A stretch of 64,000 bases of DNA. Origin: JAWKHR01 sp041394725 (GTDB lineage: Bacteria > Acidobacteriota > Vicinamibacteria > Vicinamibacterales > SCN-69-37). The position numbers and the translations under genes are program-made. This document shows, one piece after another, positions 42,990-51,693 of the stretch (positions are counted from its first letter, which is position 1; each line of letters begins with the position of its first letter). Location of the stretch: NCBI GenBank assembly GCA_041394725.1, contig JAWKHR010000018.1:57545-121544 (forward strand). The letters run 5' to 3'. A model generated the notes under the pieces. That model did not search any database. It worked only from the letters and a program-made list of their open reading frames with translations, and was not told where the DNA came from.

Positions 42990-43445
42990 TCAGGCCTCTT
43001 CAGGAACGATCCGGACCTTGAGCTCGGCCGTCACGTCGCGATGGACGCGGATCGGCACGGTGTGTTCGCCGGCGGTCTTGATCGGCTCACCGAGCTGGAT
43101 CTTGCGCCGATCCACCGGGATGTCGCGGGCCGCCAGGGCCTCGGCCAGGTCGGGCGAGGTCACGGACCCGAAGAGCAGGTCGTTCTCGCCGACGCGGCGG
43201 CTGATGGTCAGCTCGAGCGCGTTGATGCGGCCGGCGAGCGCGACGGCGGCCTGCAGTTCCTCGGCGTCCTTCGCCTCGGCGCGGGTGCGCTCGCGCTCGA
43301 TCTGGCGCTTGTTCTCCTCGGTCACCGCCAGCGCGAGCTTGCGCGGCAGCAGGTAGTTGCGGGCGTAGCCGTCGGCCACCTTGACGACCTCGCCGCGGCG
43401 GCCGAGGTGCTCGACGTGTTCCCTGAGAATGACTTCAATCGCCAT
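42990..43445 (-). CDS. rplI: 50S ribosomal protein bL9
   Basis: This 151-residue protein has N-terminal rRNA-binding domain MAIEVILREHVEHLGRRGEV with VADGYARNYLLPRKLA. A long connecting helix rich in E/R (~43-75) and a C-terminal domain (LFGSVTSPDLAEALAA) follow. It is last of rpsF-rpsR-rplI. An imperfect tandem of GCCGGTCAGGCCTCTTCAGG lies around its stop codon. Normal length and frame. Confidence 0.97.
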   Translation of the reverse strand: MAIEVILREHVEHLGRRGEVVKVADGYARNYLLPRKLALAVTEENKRQIERERTRAEAKDAEELQAAVALAGRINALELTISRRVGENDLLFGSVTSPDLAEALAARDIPVDRRKIQLGEPIKTAGEHTVPIRVHRDVTAELKVRIVPEEA

Positions 43446-43452
43446 GGCGTCC

Positions 43453-43725
43453 TCAGTCGGTCACGTACGGGACGAGCGCCAGCTGGCGCGCGCGCTTGAT
43501 CGCGTTCTGCAGCGCGCGCTGGTGCTTGGCGCAGACCCCGGAGATGCGACGCGGCTGGATCTTGCCCCGCTCCGGGATGAACGGCGCGAGCAGCTTCACG
43601 TCCTTGTAGTTGATGTAGTCGATCTTCTCGACGCAGAACTTGCAGACGCGCTTGCGCCGGAAGAACCCGCGTCGTCCGCCCTTGTCGCGCGAACGGCCGC
43701 CGCCCTTGTCGTCCCTGTCGCTCAT
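43453..43725 (-). CDS. rpsR: 30S ribosomal protein bS18
   Basis: This 90-residue protein has a basic, glycine-rich N-terminus. The core is KFCVEKIDYINYKDVKLLAPF, with RISGVCAKHQRALQNAIKRA. CKFC and the later GVC suggest partial zinc-site cysteines. Start ATG overlaps the rpsF stop (ATGA). It lies 7 bases upstream of rplI. Confidence 0.97.
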   Translation of the reverse strand: MSDRDDKGGGRSRDKGGRRGFFRRKRVCKFCVEKIDYINYKDVKLLAPFIPERGKIQPRRISGVCAKHQRALQNAIKRARQLALVPYVTD

Positions 43726-44165
43726 CGCTCACCTCCGGCCTGCTCGCCGTCCTCGCCGTCCCTGGCCGGCCGCTCGCCCTCGGCGGGCTCGGGCGGCAGC
43801 CCGCGCCGCACACGCCGCGCCGCGGTCGCCGCCTTGCGGCGCGCCTGGGCGCGCCCGACCACCGCCAGCTCCTCGTCCACGCGGACAATGAGGTGCCGGA
43901 TCACCAGGTCCATGACGCGCAGCCGGCGATCGAGCTCGGCGGTCAGCTCCGCCGGCCCGTCGATGAGGTGCAGGACGTAGACGCCCTCGCGATGGCCCCC
44001 GATCTCGTAGGCCAGGCGCCGGCGCCCCCAGTTCTCGGTGTTGGCGATCGTCGCGCCGAACTTCTCGAGGATGCCGGCCACCTGCTGCTGCAGGTCCGCC
44101 AGCACCTCCTCGGTCGTCTCGGGCGGCGTGATGTAGATCAACTCGTACTGCCGAACCGTGCTCAT
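43722..44165 (-). CDS. rpsF: 30S ribosomal protein bS6
   Basis: This 147-residue protein starts MSTVRQYELIYITPP after a clear AAGGAGG ribosome binding site; an in-frame ATG at 44183 is less likely. The ferredoxin-like fold includes NTENWGRRRLAYEI and GVYVLHLIDGPAELTAELDR. A C-terminal tail of ~45 residues is rich in Arg then Glu (ERPARDGEDGEQAGGER), longer than the E. coli protein's. It is first gene of the rpsF-rpsR-rplI unit. Confidence 0.96.
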   Translation of the reverse strand: MSTVRQYELIYITPPETTEEVLADLQQQVAGILEKFGATIANTENWGRRRLAYEIGGHREGVYVLHLIDGPAELTAELDRRLRVMDLVIRHLIVRVDEELAVVGRAQARRKAATAARRVRRGLPPEPAEGERPARDGEDGEQAGGER

Positions 44166-44223
44166 GTGCCTCCTTCTGGCCATCAGGCCGCCCCCTCTCG
44201 GAGGGCGGCAAGGAGCTGTCGTG

Positions 44224-44802
44224 CTACCGATCGTCCGCGCGATTGTAGGCGTTCATCGTCGCCTCGACGCCGTCGGACATCCACATCTCGACGGCGTCCG
44301 CAGCCCGGATCGTCGCGCGATCGATCTCGGCCTGCTCGTCCGGCTCGAACCGGGCCAGCACGTGATCGGCCAGGTCCCGCCGCATGTCGCCGCGACCCAC
44401 GCCCACGCGGAGCCGCGCATAGTCGATCGTGCCGAGGTGCGCCGCGATCGACCGAAGTCCGTTGTGCCCGCCCTCGGTGCCGGTCGCCCGGACGCGCAAC
44501 CGCCCGAGCGGCAGGTTGACGTCGTCGGTCACGATCAGCACGTCCGGCAGGGCGATCTTGTAGAAGCGCATCAGCGCCTGCACGGCCTGGCCGCTGACGT
44601 TCATGTAGGTCAGCGGCTTGGCCAGCAGGACCTGCCCCTCGGGGCGGCGCCAGCGGCCGGTCGCCGCGTCGCGCGCCAGGTCCGCGGCGTCGATCGCGAC
44701 CCCGTGCCGCGCCGCCAGGAGGTCGACGACCTCGAAGCCGACGTTGTGGCGGGTGCCGCGGTACGCCTCGCCGGGGTTGCCCAGGCCGGCGACGAGCTTC
44801 AG
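44224..44802 (-). CDS. pth: Peptidyl-tRNA hydrolase, apparent CTG start
   Basis: This 192-residue enzyme rescues peptidyl-tRNA. Motifs are KLVAGLGNPGEAYRGTRHNVG (catalytic His ~22), LAKPLTYMNVSGQAV, DDVNLPLGRLRVRATGTEGG and HNGLRSIAAHLGT. Family members begin MKLxxGLGNPG. The only codon at that position is CTG (44802), preceded by GAGGAGGA at ideal distance. It overlaps the rplY stop as CTGA, exactly like the ATGA/GTGA overlaps elsewhere in the window. No ATG, GTG or TTG lies at a family-consistent position. Confidence 0.92.
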   Translation of the reverse strand: MKLVAGLGNPGEAYRGTRHNVGFEVVDLLAARHGVAIDAADLARDAATGRWRRPEGQVLLAKPLTYMNVSGQAVQALMRFYKIALPDVLIVTDDVNLPLGRLRVRATGTEGGHNGLRSIAAHLGTIDYARLRVGVGRGDMRRDLADHVLARFEPDEQAEIDRATIRAADAVEMWMSDGVEATMNAYNRADDR

Positions 44803-45476
44803 GCCTTGTCCTCCTCGTCCTTCTCGGCCTTGCCCTTCTTGATGACCTCGGGCTCGGCCGCCGTCGCGCCGGGCGCCGCCGCCGCCGCGGCCGCCGCCTC
44901 GTCGGTCGCCGGCGCCGCCTCGACGCGCGGCGCGACGACGTGGACGATGAGCATCTCGGGCTCGCTGAGCGCCGTCCACTTGCCGCCCGTGTCGAGGTCG
45001 CGCACGCGGACGCCCTGGTGCAGCATCAGCTCGGTGATGTCCACCGTGATGTGCTCCGGAATGTCGCCCGGCAGACACTCGATTTCCAGCTCGCGGTGCA
45101 CCCAGTCCACCACGCCGCCCTGGGCCTTGACGCCCTTGGCCTCGCCCGTCAGGCGGATCGGCACGGTGACCTGCAGCACCTTGTCCATCGCGATGCGATA
45201 GAAGTCGGCGTGGAGCAGGCTGTGGGTCACCGGGTGCAGCTGGTACTCCTTCACGAGCACCTTGGTGTCGGCCCCCTCGAGGTTGAGCGCGATCAGGGTG
45301 TTGGCGCCCGAGTCCGAATGCAGGATCCGCATCAGGCTCTTCGGGTCCACGGCGATGGCTTCGGCGTCCGAGGCGCCGCCGTAGACGACGGCGGGAATCT
45401 GGCCGGACTGGCGCAGGCGGACGGCTTCGTTGCGGCCCCGGCTGGCGCGCCGGACGGCGTCGAGTGTGGCTTCCAT
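44799..45476 (-). CDS. rplY: 50S ribosomal protein bL25 (CTC form)
   Basis: This 225-residue long form of L25 binds 5S rRNA. The N-terminal L25 domain (MEATLDAVRRASRGRNEAVR, IPAVVYGG, VLVKEYQLHPVTHSLLHADF) is followed by the CTC/TL5 beta domain (IRLTGEAKGVKAQGGVVDW, ELEIECLPGDIPEHITVDI). The alanine-rich tail ends KAEKDEEDKA. It lies 15 bases downstream of prs and overlaps pth, giving the order prs-rplY-pth seen in many bacteria. Confidence 0.95.
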   Translation of the reverse strand: MEATLDAVRRASRGRNEAVRLRQSGQIPAVVYGGASDAEAIAVDPKSLMRILHSDSGANTLIALNLEGADTKVLVKEYQLHPVTHSLLHADFYRIAMDKVLQVTVPIRLTGEAKGVKAQGGVVDWVHRELEIECLPGDIPEHITVDITELMLHQGVRVRDLDTGGKWTALSEPEMLIVHVVAPRVEAAPATDEAAAAAAAAPGATAAEPEVIKKGKAEKDEEDKA

Positions 45477-45491
45477 GGCGTTAGACGACTC

Positions 45492-46436
45492 CTAGACGAA
45501 CAGCTTCGAGACCGAAGTCTCCTCATGAATGCTGCGGATGGCCTGCGCCAGCAGGCGCGCCACCGACAGCACGACGATCTTGTCGCACGCGGCCTTCTCG
45601 GCCGCGAGCGGGATCGTGTTGGTCACGATCAGCTTGTCGATCGGCGCGGCCTCGATCCGCTGGATGGCCGGCCCCGACAGCACCCCGTGCACCGCCGCCG
45701 CGAGCACCCGGCTCGCGCCGTTGTCCTTCAGCGCCTGCGCGGCCTTCTGCATCGTGCCGGCCGTGTCGATGATGTCGTCGGCGATCACGCAGACCCGCCC
45801 GTCGACGTCGCCGACCACGTTCATCACTTCCGCCGTGCCGTCCTCGCTCCGGCGCTTGTCCACGATCGCCAGGTCCGCGTCGAGCCGCTTCGCGTAGGCC
45901 CGCGCGCGCTCGGCGCCGCCGACGTCGGGCGAGACGATCGTCATCGGCCCGAAGTTCTGCCGCGCGAGGTAGTCGATGATCACCGGCGCCGCGAACAGGT
46001 GATCCACCGGGATGTCGAAGAAGCCCTGAATCTGCGCCTTGTGCAGATCCATCGTCAGCACCCGGTTCGTGCCGGCCGCGCTCAGCAGGTTCGCCACGAG
46101 CTTGGCCGAAATCGGCACCCGCGGCTTGTCCTTCCGATCCTGCCGCGCGTAGCCGTAGTACGGAATCACGGCCGTGATGCGCGACGCCGACGAGCGGCGG
46201 AACGCATCGATCATCACGCACATCTCGACCAGGTGCTGGTCGACCGGTGCGCACGTCGGCTGCACCAGGAAGACGTCCGTCCCGCGGATGTTCTCGTCGA
46301 TCTGGAACGACACCTCGCTGTCCGGGAACCGGTGCAGCCGGGCCACCCCCAGTGTCGTGCCGAGATGCTCCGCGATCTCCTTCGCGAGCGCGCCGTGCGC
46401 ACTCCCGGTGAACAACTTCAGATGGCCATGACCCAT
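45492..46436 (-). CDS. prs: Ribose-phosphate pyrophosphokinase
   Basis: This 314-residue enzyme makes PRPP from ribose 5-phosphate and ATP for nucleotide, His and Trp synthesis. It starts MGHGHLKLFTGSAHGALAKE. Motifs include FLVQPTCAPVDQHLVEM, YYGYARQDRKDKPRVPISAK (ATP site), DLHKAQIQGFFDIPVDHL, the PRPP signature VCVIADDIIDTAGTM (~212-226) and SPDVGGAERARAYAKRL. First of prs-rplY-pth. A tRNA-Gln gene lies 20 bases upstream in the same direction. Confidence 0.97.
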   Translation of the reverse strand: MGHGHLKLFTGSAHGALAKEIAEHLGTTLGVARLHRFPDSEVSFQIDENIRGTDVFLVQPTCAPVDQHLVEMCVMIDAFRRSSASRITAVIPYYGYARQDRKDKPRVPISAKLVANLLSAAGTNRVLTMDLHKAQIQGFFDIPVDHLFAAPVIIDYLARQNFGPMTIVSPDVGGAERARAYAKRLDADLAIVDKRRSEDGTAEVMNVVGDVDGRVCVIADDIIDTAGTMQKAAQALKDNGASRVLAAAVHGVLSGPAIQRIEAAPIDKLIVTNTIPLAAEKAACDKIVVLSVARLLAQAIRSIHEETSVSKLFV

Positions 46437-46456
46437 CGTGCGTCGACGTTCCGATC

Positions 46457-46531
46457 TGGTTGGGGCGGAAGGATTCGAACCTTCGAATACGGGATCCAAA
46501 GTCCCGCGCCTTACCGCTTGGCCACGCCCCA
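46457..46531 (-). tRNA. tRNA-Gln (anticodon TTG)
   Basis: A 75-base cloverleaf includes an encoded CCA. The acceptor stem is TGGGGCG/CGCCCCA, the anticodon loop CTTTGGA reads TTG and the T-arm is GAAGGTTCGAATCCTTC. It lies just upstream of prs and may share its transcript. Confidence 0.95.
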
Positions 46532-46631
46532 TCGGTGCCTGGCTGGCGGAACCCACATCACCCGGCGCCAGACGGCAGGCCACGCCTGCCGGCCCGCACG
46601 GGCAGACTGCAAACACGGCAGTCTATCACGG

Positions 46632-46745
46632 GGGGACCTCAAGGGACCTATAGGGTCCCAGAGGTCCCGGGGTCGCAGGGTCGCGGGGTCCTCGGGTCCG
46701 GCAGGGCCCGGGTCCCGAGGGCCCTGGGACCTCAGGACCCTCCTA
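46632..46745. repeat. GGGTCC/GGGACC low-complexity tract
   Basis: The spacer between tRNA-Gln and ispE (46532-46775) is filled with overlapping GGGTCC, GGGACC and GGGTCGC units, many self-complementary (for example GGGACC...GGTCCC pairs). Several alternative hairpins are possible. No gene is seen here. The origin could be a decayed hairpin repeat. Confidence 0.5.
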
Positions 46746-46775
46746 TTCTCCGCTGGGCCTCCGGCGCGAGGAGCG

Positions 46776-47663
46776 TCACCGGGTGAGGATCACCAGCCAG
46801 TCCGGGCGCTGGAGGCGGCGGACGGCGCGGCGGGCGACGGCTTCGGGGAACAGGCCGTAGACGGCCGACCCGCTGCCCGTCATGGCCGCGGCGAGGGCGC
46901 CCTCCCGGATGCAGGCCGCAACCATCTCGTCGATCTCGGGGTGGTGGGCGGCCACCGGGCCCTGCAGGTCGTTGACGGGCACGATCGGCCCCGTGGCCCA
47001 GCCCGAGTCCACGTCGCGCACCACGACCCGGCGGCGGTCGCCCGCCTCTCCCGCCCCGGCCGGATCGGCCACCGGCGTCGCCGCGGCCGCCGCCTCGTCG
47101 AACCAGCGGTAGGCGTCCGGGGTGGCGACGCCGAACGACGGCTTGACGATCACCACGCCCAGCCGCGCGAAGTCGTCGACGGGATAGATCTCGTCGCCGC
47201 GGCCGGTCCCGATCGCGGTCCCGCCGAGCAGGAAGAACGGCACGTCGGCGCCGAGCGAGGCGGCCAGGCGGAACAGGTCGCGTCGCGAGACCCGCGTGTC
47301 CCAGAGCGTGTTGAGCGCGACCAGCGCGCCCGCGGCGTCCGCCGATCCGCCGCCGAGGCCGGCCGCAATCGGCACCTGCTTGTCGAGCTTGACGTGGGCG
47401 TTGCGCGGCTCGCCCGCCTGGCCCGCGGCCTGCCAGAGCGCACGCGCCGCCCGCCAGACGAGGTTGGTGTCGTCGGACGGCACCCCCGGCGCCCGCGTCT
47501 GGAGCACGAACGGGCCGCGCCGCTCGGACACCGTCAGCGTGTCGGAGAGCGCGACCGACTGCAGGAGCGTGCGGACGTCGTGGTAGCCGTCCGGACGCCG
47601 CGCGCCCACGCGCAGGATCAGGTTCAGCTTGGCCGGGGGACGAACGATGATCGAACGTGACAC
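46776..47663 (-). CDS. ispE: 4-diphosphocytidyl-2-C-methyl-D-erythritol kinase
   Basis: This 295-residue GHMP kinase of the MEP isoprenoid pathway acts between the IspD and IspF activities encoded as one protein at 20294-21481. Motifs are VRPPAKLNLILRVGARRPDGYHD at the N-terminus, the ATP loop PIAAGLGGGSADAAGALVAL (~93-112) and the C-terminal MTGSGSAVYGLFP (~260-272). Start is a GTG at 47663 with no strong ribosome binding site. The protein carries a short Ala-rich insertion (~205-215). Confidence 0.94.
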   Translation of the reverse strand: MSRSIIVRPPAKLNLILRVGARRPDGYHDVRTLLQSVALSDTLTVSERRGPFVLQTRAPGVPSDDTNLVWRAARALWQAAGQAGEPRNAHVKLDKQVPIAAGLGGGSADAAGALVALNTLWDTRVSRRDLFRLAASLGADVPFFLLGGTAIGTGRGDEIYPVDDFARLGVVIVKPSFGVATPDAYRWFDEAAAAATPVADPAGAGEAGDRRRVVVRDVDSGWATGPIVPVNDLQGPVAAHHPEIDEMVAACIREGALAAAMTGSGSAVYGLFPEAVARRAVRRLQRPDWLVILTR

Positions 47664-47745
47664 AGGGAGTTATCCGGGAAAAGTCGATGATGTCGTGACG
47701 TCGTGGAAGCGTCGGACGCGCGCGATGGGCCTGAGGCCCCGAGCC

Positions 47746-48540
47746 TCACGGGTCGCGCCACACCGCCTCGCGCAGTTCCTCCACGGTCATCGGGACCGAG
47801 CCGGGCCGCGCCCGCGGCGTGAACAGCTCCTGATTCGACGCCCGCGCGTCGTTGACGAACCGCTGATCGATCTGCATCGTCAGCCGATCCTCGCCGGCCG
47901 TCGCTTCCGGGTAGATCGTGAACCGCCGGGGCCAGAGCCCCTGCATCTCGTGATAGTCCACGACCAGCCCGCCGGACACGCCCCACCGCGTGCGCCACCC
48001 GGCGGGCGCGGTCACCAGCACGATCTCCGCATCGGACGTCCGCACGCGGATGTCGCGCCCGAAGCGCGACGCCTGGACGATCGACCGATCCCAGGTGACG
48101 CACCCCGTCATGAACGCGAGCAGCCGGTCCGGCGCGATCGCGAGGCCGGTGAGCGCCTCGAGAATGTCGGTCAACGGCGCGTTCACCAGCCGGTTGCCAT
48201 CGCGCAGCCAGAGCGACGCGGCGCCGGGGGTGCCGCGCAGTTCCAGGTACTGACGGCCGTTCGCGTTCGCGTCCAGAAAGAGCCCGCCGTCCCGCGTGGC
48301 CGCGCCGTCGAAGCGCAGGGCGCCCGGAATGCCGCGCCCGGCAATGCGCCCGTGCAGGTGCATGATGAACACGAGCGATCGCACGTCGCGGCAGGCCGCG
48401 GTGGCGTTGTCGAGCGCCGTGGCGGCGTCGGGCGCGGGCGAACCGGGGCCGGCCGGCGGCCGGAAGAGCGCCGGCGCGCAGGCCGAGCCGGTGAGGGCCG
48501 CCACCGTCAGCAGCGCCGCCGATCCGCGCGCGACCCGCAC
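47746..48540 (-). CDS. Putative outer-membrane lipoprotein, LolA/LolB-like fold
   Basis: The 264-residue protein's GTG start (48540) lies one base after the TAG of the TPR gene, so the two are coupled. The N-terminus is a signal sequence (ARGSAALLTVAALTGSAC) with an acceptable but imperfect lipobox (GSA-C at ~20). The body has repeated beta-strand patterns (GIPGALRFDGAATRDGGLFL, SLWLRDGNRLVNAPL, RFGRDIRVRTSDAEIVLV, RRFTIYP). These resemble LolA/LolB-like or DUF4292-type lipoproteins. A role in lipoprotein or LPS trafficking is possible but unproven. It lies upstream of ispE, which suggests a shared transcript. Confidence 0.65.
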   Translation of the reverse strand: MRVARGSAALLTVAALTGSACAPALFRPPAGPGSPAPDAATALDNATAACRDVRSLVFIMHLHGRIAGRGIPGALRFDGAATRDGGLFLDANANGRQYLELRGTPGAASLWLRDGNRLVNAPLTDILEALTGLAIAPDRLLAFMTGCVTWDRSIVQASRFGRDIRVRTSDAEIVLVTAPAGWRTRWGVSGGLVVDYHEMQGLWPRRFTIYPEATAGEDRLTMQIDQRFVNDARASNQELFTPRARPGSVPMTVEELREAVWRDP

Positions 48541-48541
48541 A

Positions 48542-50331
48542 CTAGCGGCCCGCCAGCGTGCGCGCGCGGTCGCGCTTGCGCTCGACGACGGCGACGTCGA
48601 TGTCCTCGCGATCCCCGGAGAGCGCGCGGTCGAACGTGTCGGCGGCCGCGCGGTAGTCCTTGAGTTCGAAGAGCACGTCACCCAGATGATTCAGCAGGAG
48701 CGACGCCCGCGGCCGCGCGGTCACGGCCTTCTCGAGCGGCGCGCGCGCCTCGGCGGCGCGGCCCAGGCGGAATGCGCCCAGCCCAGGGAGTCCAGATAGG
48801 ACGGATTGTCGGATCCTCGGCCAGCGCGCGTCGCACCAGCGACAGCGCCTCGTCGAGCTTCTGTCCCGGGTCGGCGAGCATGATGCCGCGAGTTAGTTCA
48901 GCGCGTCGGCGTGCGACGGGTCCGCCTCGATGACGCGACGGAACGCCGTCTCGGCCGCCGTACTGCCCGGCGCGCTCGTAGGCGCCCCCAGGTCGAAGAG
49001 CAGGTCGCCGTCGTTCGGCGTGCGCGCGAGCGCCGCCTCGAGGACGCCGACCGCCTTGTCGCGCTCGCCGAGGCCCTGGTAGGCGGCGGCCAGCTCGACG
49101 GCGAGCCGCGCGTGGAGGCCGTTGTCATCGTCGCCGTCGCGCGGCGCCGACACCCGCGCCTCGAGCGTGTTCACCACGCCGGCGAAATCGTGCGCCGCGG
49201 TCTGCGCCTGGGCCAGCGACAGCAGCCCGCGCGCGTCGGTGGCGTCGATCGCGAGGATGCGCCGGGCCGCGTCGGCCGCCGCGTCGGGATGCCCGGTGCG
49301 CCGCTCGACTTCCGACAGCAGGTACCAGCCCATGACCTCCTTCGGCTGGTCGGCCGTCAGCTTCTGCAGCACGTCGCGGCTCTTCGCCAGGTCGCCGCTG
49401 TTGATGAGCGCGGTCGCGTAGCGCACGGCGTAGGTGGCCGTGCCGGGCGCGAGCGCGGTGATCTGCGCCCACTGCGCGGCCGACTTGTCCCATTCGCCGG
49501 TGTCCTCGTACAGCTCGGCCAGCCAGGCGCGGTTGCGCGGATCGTCGGGGGTGCCGGCGACGAGTTCCTCGAGCACGGGCACCGCTTCGCCGGGCTCACC
49601 GTTGCCGGTGTAGGCCTGCGCGAGCAGCACGAGCCCCTCCCGATAGCCCGGCTGGAGCAGCAGGAAGTTGCGCAGCGTGCGGATGGCCGGGATGTACTTC
49701 TCGGCGCGGACGTACAGGCGACCGAGGGTGATCTCCATGCCCGGATCGCGCGTCCCGGTGGCGAGGGCCTTCTCGAAGTGGCCGATCGCCTGATCGATCA
49801 TCGAGCCGTTCTGCGGCAGCCGATCGGCCAGCGCCGCCTGCACGAAGCCGAGGATGCGGTGGGCTTCGTAGTTGTCGGCGTCCAGGTCCAGCGCCTTCTC
49901 GCCCTCGCGCACCGCGTCGGTCGCGCGGCCCTGGCGCGCGTAGAGACCCGCGAGCTCGGCGCGGATCTCGGCGGCCTTCGGCGCGAGCTCGGTGGCGCGG
50001 GTCAGGCTGGCGATCGCGCCCGGCACGTCGCCCTGCTCCTCGAGCGACTGGCCGCGCAGGAAGAGGAAGTAGGCCTCGCTGAGCGGATCGGCGGGCGCGC
50101 CGGGGGCCGCCTGCGCCGCCGGACCGCCGGCGCGCCGGGGGCCGCCTGCGCCGCCGGACCGCCGGCGCGCCGGGGCCACCTGCGCCGCCGGAACCGCCGG
50201 CGCGCCGGGGCCGCCTGCGGCGGCGGGACGGTCGTCGTCCGGGCGGCCCGGACCGCCGGCGGATCGGCTGGTGCCCGGATCGCGGCCGGCACGGGTGGTC
50301 CGGCCAGCAGCAGGGTCAGTATCGCGGTCAT
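48542..50331 (-). pseudogene. Secreted TPR-repeat protein, frame broken at several points
   Basis: The expected start is ATG 50331 with a signal peptide (MTAILTLLLAGPPVPAAI) and an Ala/Pro-rich linker. In the linker a repeat shifts the frame, and the main body (~420 residues, to 48893) holds at least ten TPR units (for example GQSLEEQGDVPGAIASLTRA, GEKALDLDADNYEAHRILG, GRLYVRAEKYIPAIRTL). The body stops at DALN-TAA. The last TPRs (LADPGQKLDEALSLVRRAL, LLNHLGDVLFELKDYRAAAD) continue in two other frames to the TAG at 48542. At least four lesions are needed, two of them apparent single-base losses. It is coupled to the lipoprotein gene. TPR lipoprotein-type scaffolds are typical here; function is unknown. 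Confidence 0.7.
50095..50218. repeat. 35 bp minisatellite in the TPR gene linker
   Basis: Three full 35-base units (starting 50095, 50130, 50165) and a partial fourth (50200) share GCGCGCCGGGG and encode GPAAQAAPGAPA-like repeats on the minus strand. A 12-residue unit would need 36 bases. At 35 bases each copy shifts the reading frame, and the unit junction lacks one G relative to an in-frame repeat. Confidence 0.75.
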
Positions 50332-50414
50332 GGATGCCCCGAATTCGATTGTTTCACAGTTCCGGGGAGACCGCGGCCGGCGTGGGCGGCCGCGCTTTGG
50401 TTTATAGTCCCCCC

Positions 50415-50585
50415 ATGGCCGTCGACCCCGCCCTGCTCGAGATCCTGGTCTGCCCCGAATGCAAGGTGCCGGTGCAGCCGGTGCACGACGGCGCGGGGCT
50501 CAAGTGTCCGAAGTGCCATCGGGTGTATCCGGTGCGGGACGACATCCCCGTGATGCTCGTCGACGAAGCGACCGTCGAACCGTGA
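50415..50585 (+). CDS. Trm112-family small zinc-ribbon-like protein
   Basis: This 56-residue protein is of the UPF0434/Trm112 type: MAVDPALLEILVCPECKVPV, then GLKCPKCHRVYPVRDDIPVML. Two CxxC pairs (CPEC, CPKC) suggest a bound zinc. Eukaryotic Trm112 activates methyltransferases; bacterial members are often found beside lpxK or kdsB-type LPS genes, which fits the glycosyltransferase cluster downstream. The start at 50415 is 84 bases into a gap shared with the divergent TPR gene. Confidence 0.88.
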   Translation: MAVDPALLEILVCPECKVPVQPVHDGAGLKCPKCHRVYPVRDDIPVMLVDEATVEP

Positions 50586-50613
50586 CGACCGGGCCCGGCC
50601 CGGCCCATCCCTC

Positions 50614-51693
50614 GTGCGCATCCTCTTCGTCCGCCTGCGGCTGATCGGCGACGTGGTCTTCACCACGCCGCTCCTCGGCGCGGTCCGCCGGCGGTTCCCC
50701 GACGCCACGCTCACCTACCTGGTCGAATCGGCGGCCGCGCCCGTGGTGCGCCATCACCCGGCGCTCGACGAGGTCATCGAGATTCCGCACCGCCGCGGCT
50801 GGCGCCGCGTGGCCGACGACCTGCGCCTGGCCCGCCGGCTGCGGGCGGCGCGGTTCGACGTGGCCGTCGATCTGCACGGCGGGCCGCGCAGCGGCTGGCT
50901 CACGTGGGCTTCGCGCGCGCCGGTGCGGGTGGGCTACGATGTGGCGGGCCGCGCGTGGATGTACACGCGCGTCGTGCACCGCCCCCGCGCGCTGCGACCG
51001 CGTCACTCGGTCGCCAACCAGTGGGACCTGCTGGCCGCGGTGGATCCGTCGCTGGCGGCGCCGCCGGATCCCGATCACGACCGGGTGACGATGGCCGTCG
51101 CGCCGGGTGCGCGGGAGGCCGCCGGCGCGCGGCTCGGAACGTGGGGCGTCGCGACGGGCGACCGCCTCGTCGTGCTCCACGTGAGCGCGGGCAACCCGTT
51201 CCGGCGCTGGCCCGAAGCGTCGTTCGCGACGCTGGCCGCGGGGCTGGCGCGGGGCGGCGCGGATCGCCGGGTGCTCGTGACCAGCGGGCCGTCGGATCAC
51301 GCGGCGGCCGCGCGGGTCGTCGAGGCGGCGCGGCGGCAGTCGGGCAACGGGGCGTCGCGCATCGTCGACGCCGAGGGGTGTTCACTGGTGGAGCTTCGGG
51401 CCCTGTTGGATCGCGCGGCCGTGTTCGTCGGAGGCGACAGCGGACCGCTGCACATCGCCGCGACGACCGACGTCCCGGTCGTCGGCCTGTACGGGCCGAC
51501 GCTGCCCGAACGGTCGGCGCCGTGGCGGCCGTCGCGCGTGCCGACGGTGTCGATTGACGCCGGGACGCTGCCCTGCCGCCCGTGCGAACAGCGCCACTGC
51601 GAGCCCGGAGACTTCCGGTGCCTGACGACCATCGCGCCGGAGGCCGTGCTGGCCGCGGCCGAGCGCTGCCTGGCCGTGGAGGGCGGTCGATGA
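50614..51693 (+). CDS. Glycosyltransferase family 9 (ADP-heptose--LPS heptosyltransferase-like)
   Basis: This 359-residue GT-B enzyme has N-terminal RILFVRLRLIGDVVFTTPLL and AVDLHGGPRSGWLTW typical of heptosyltransferases. The C-terminal nucleotide-sugar site is FVGGDSGPLHIAATTDVPVVGLYGPT (~271-297). Cysteines CRPCEQRHCEPGDFRCL near the C-terminus are typical of the family. It likely adds heptose to LPS inner core. Start is GTG at 50614; the TGA stop overlaps the next gene's ATG (ATGA). The HldE-type kinase two genes downstream makes the heptose donor precursor, supporting this role. Confidence 0.88.
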   Translation: MRILFVRLRLIGDVVFTTPLLGAVRRRFPDATLTYLVESAAAPVVRHHPALDEVIEIPHRRGWRRVADDLRLARRLRAARFDVAVDLHGGPRSGWLTWASRAPVRVGYDVAGRAWMYTRVVHRPRALRPRHSVANQWDLLAAVDPSLAAPPDPDHDRVTMAVAPGAREAAGARLGTWGVATGDRLVVLHVSAGNPFRRWPEASFATLAAGLARGGADRRVLVTSGPSDHAAAARVVEAARRQSGNGASRIVDAEGCSLVELRALLDRAAVFVGGDSGPLHIAATTDVPVVGLYGPTLPERSAPWRPSRVPTVSIDAGTLPCRPCEQRHCEPGDFRCLTTIAPEAVLAAAERCLAVEGGR

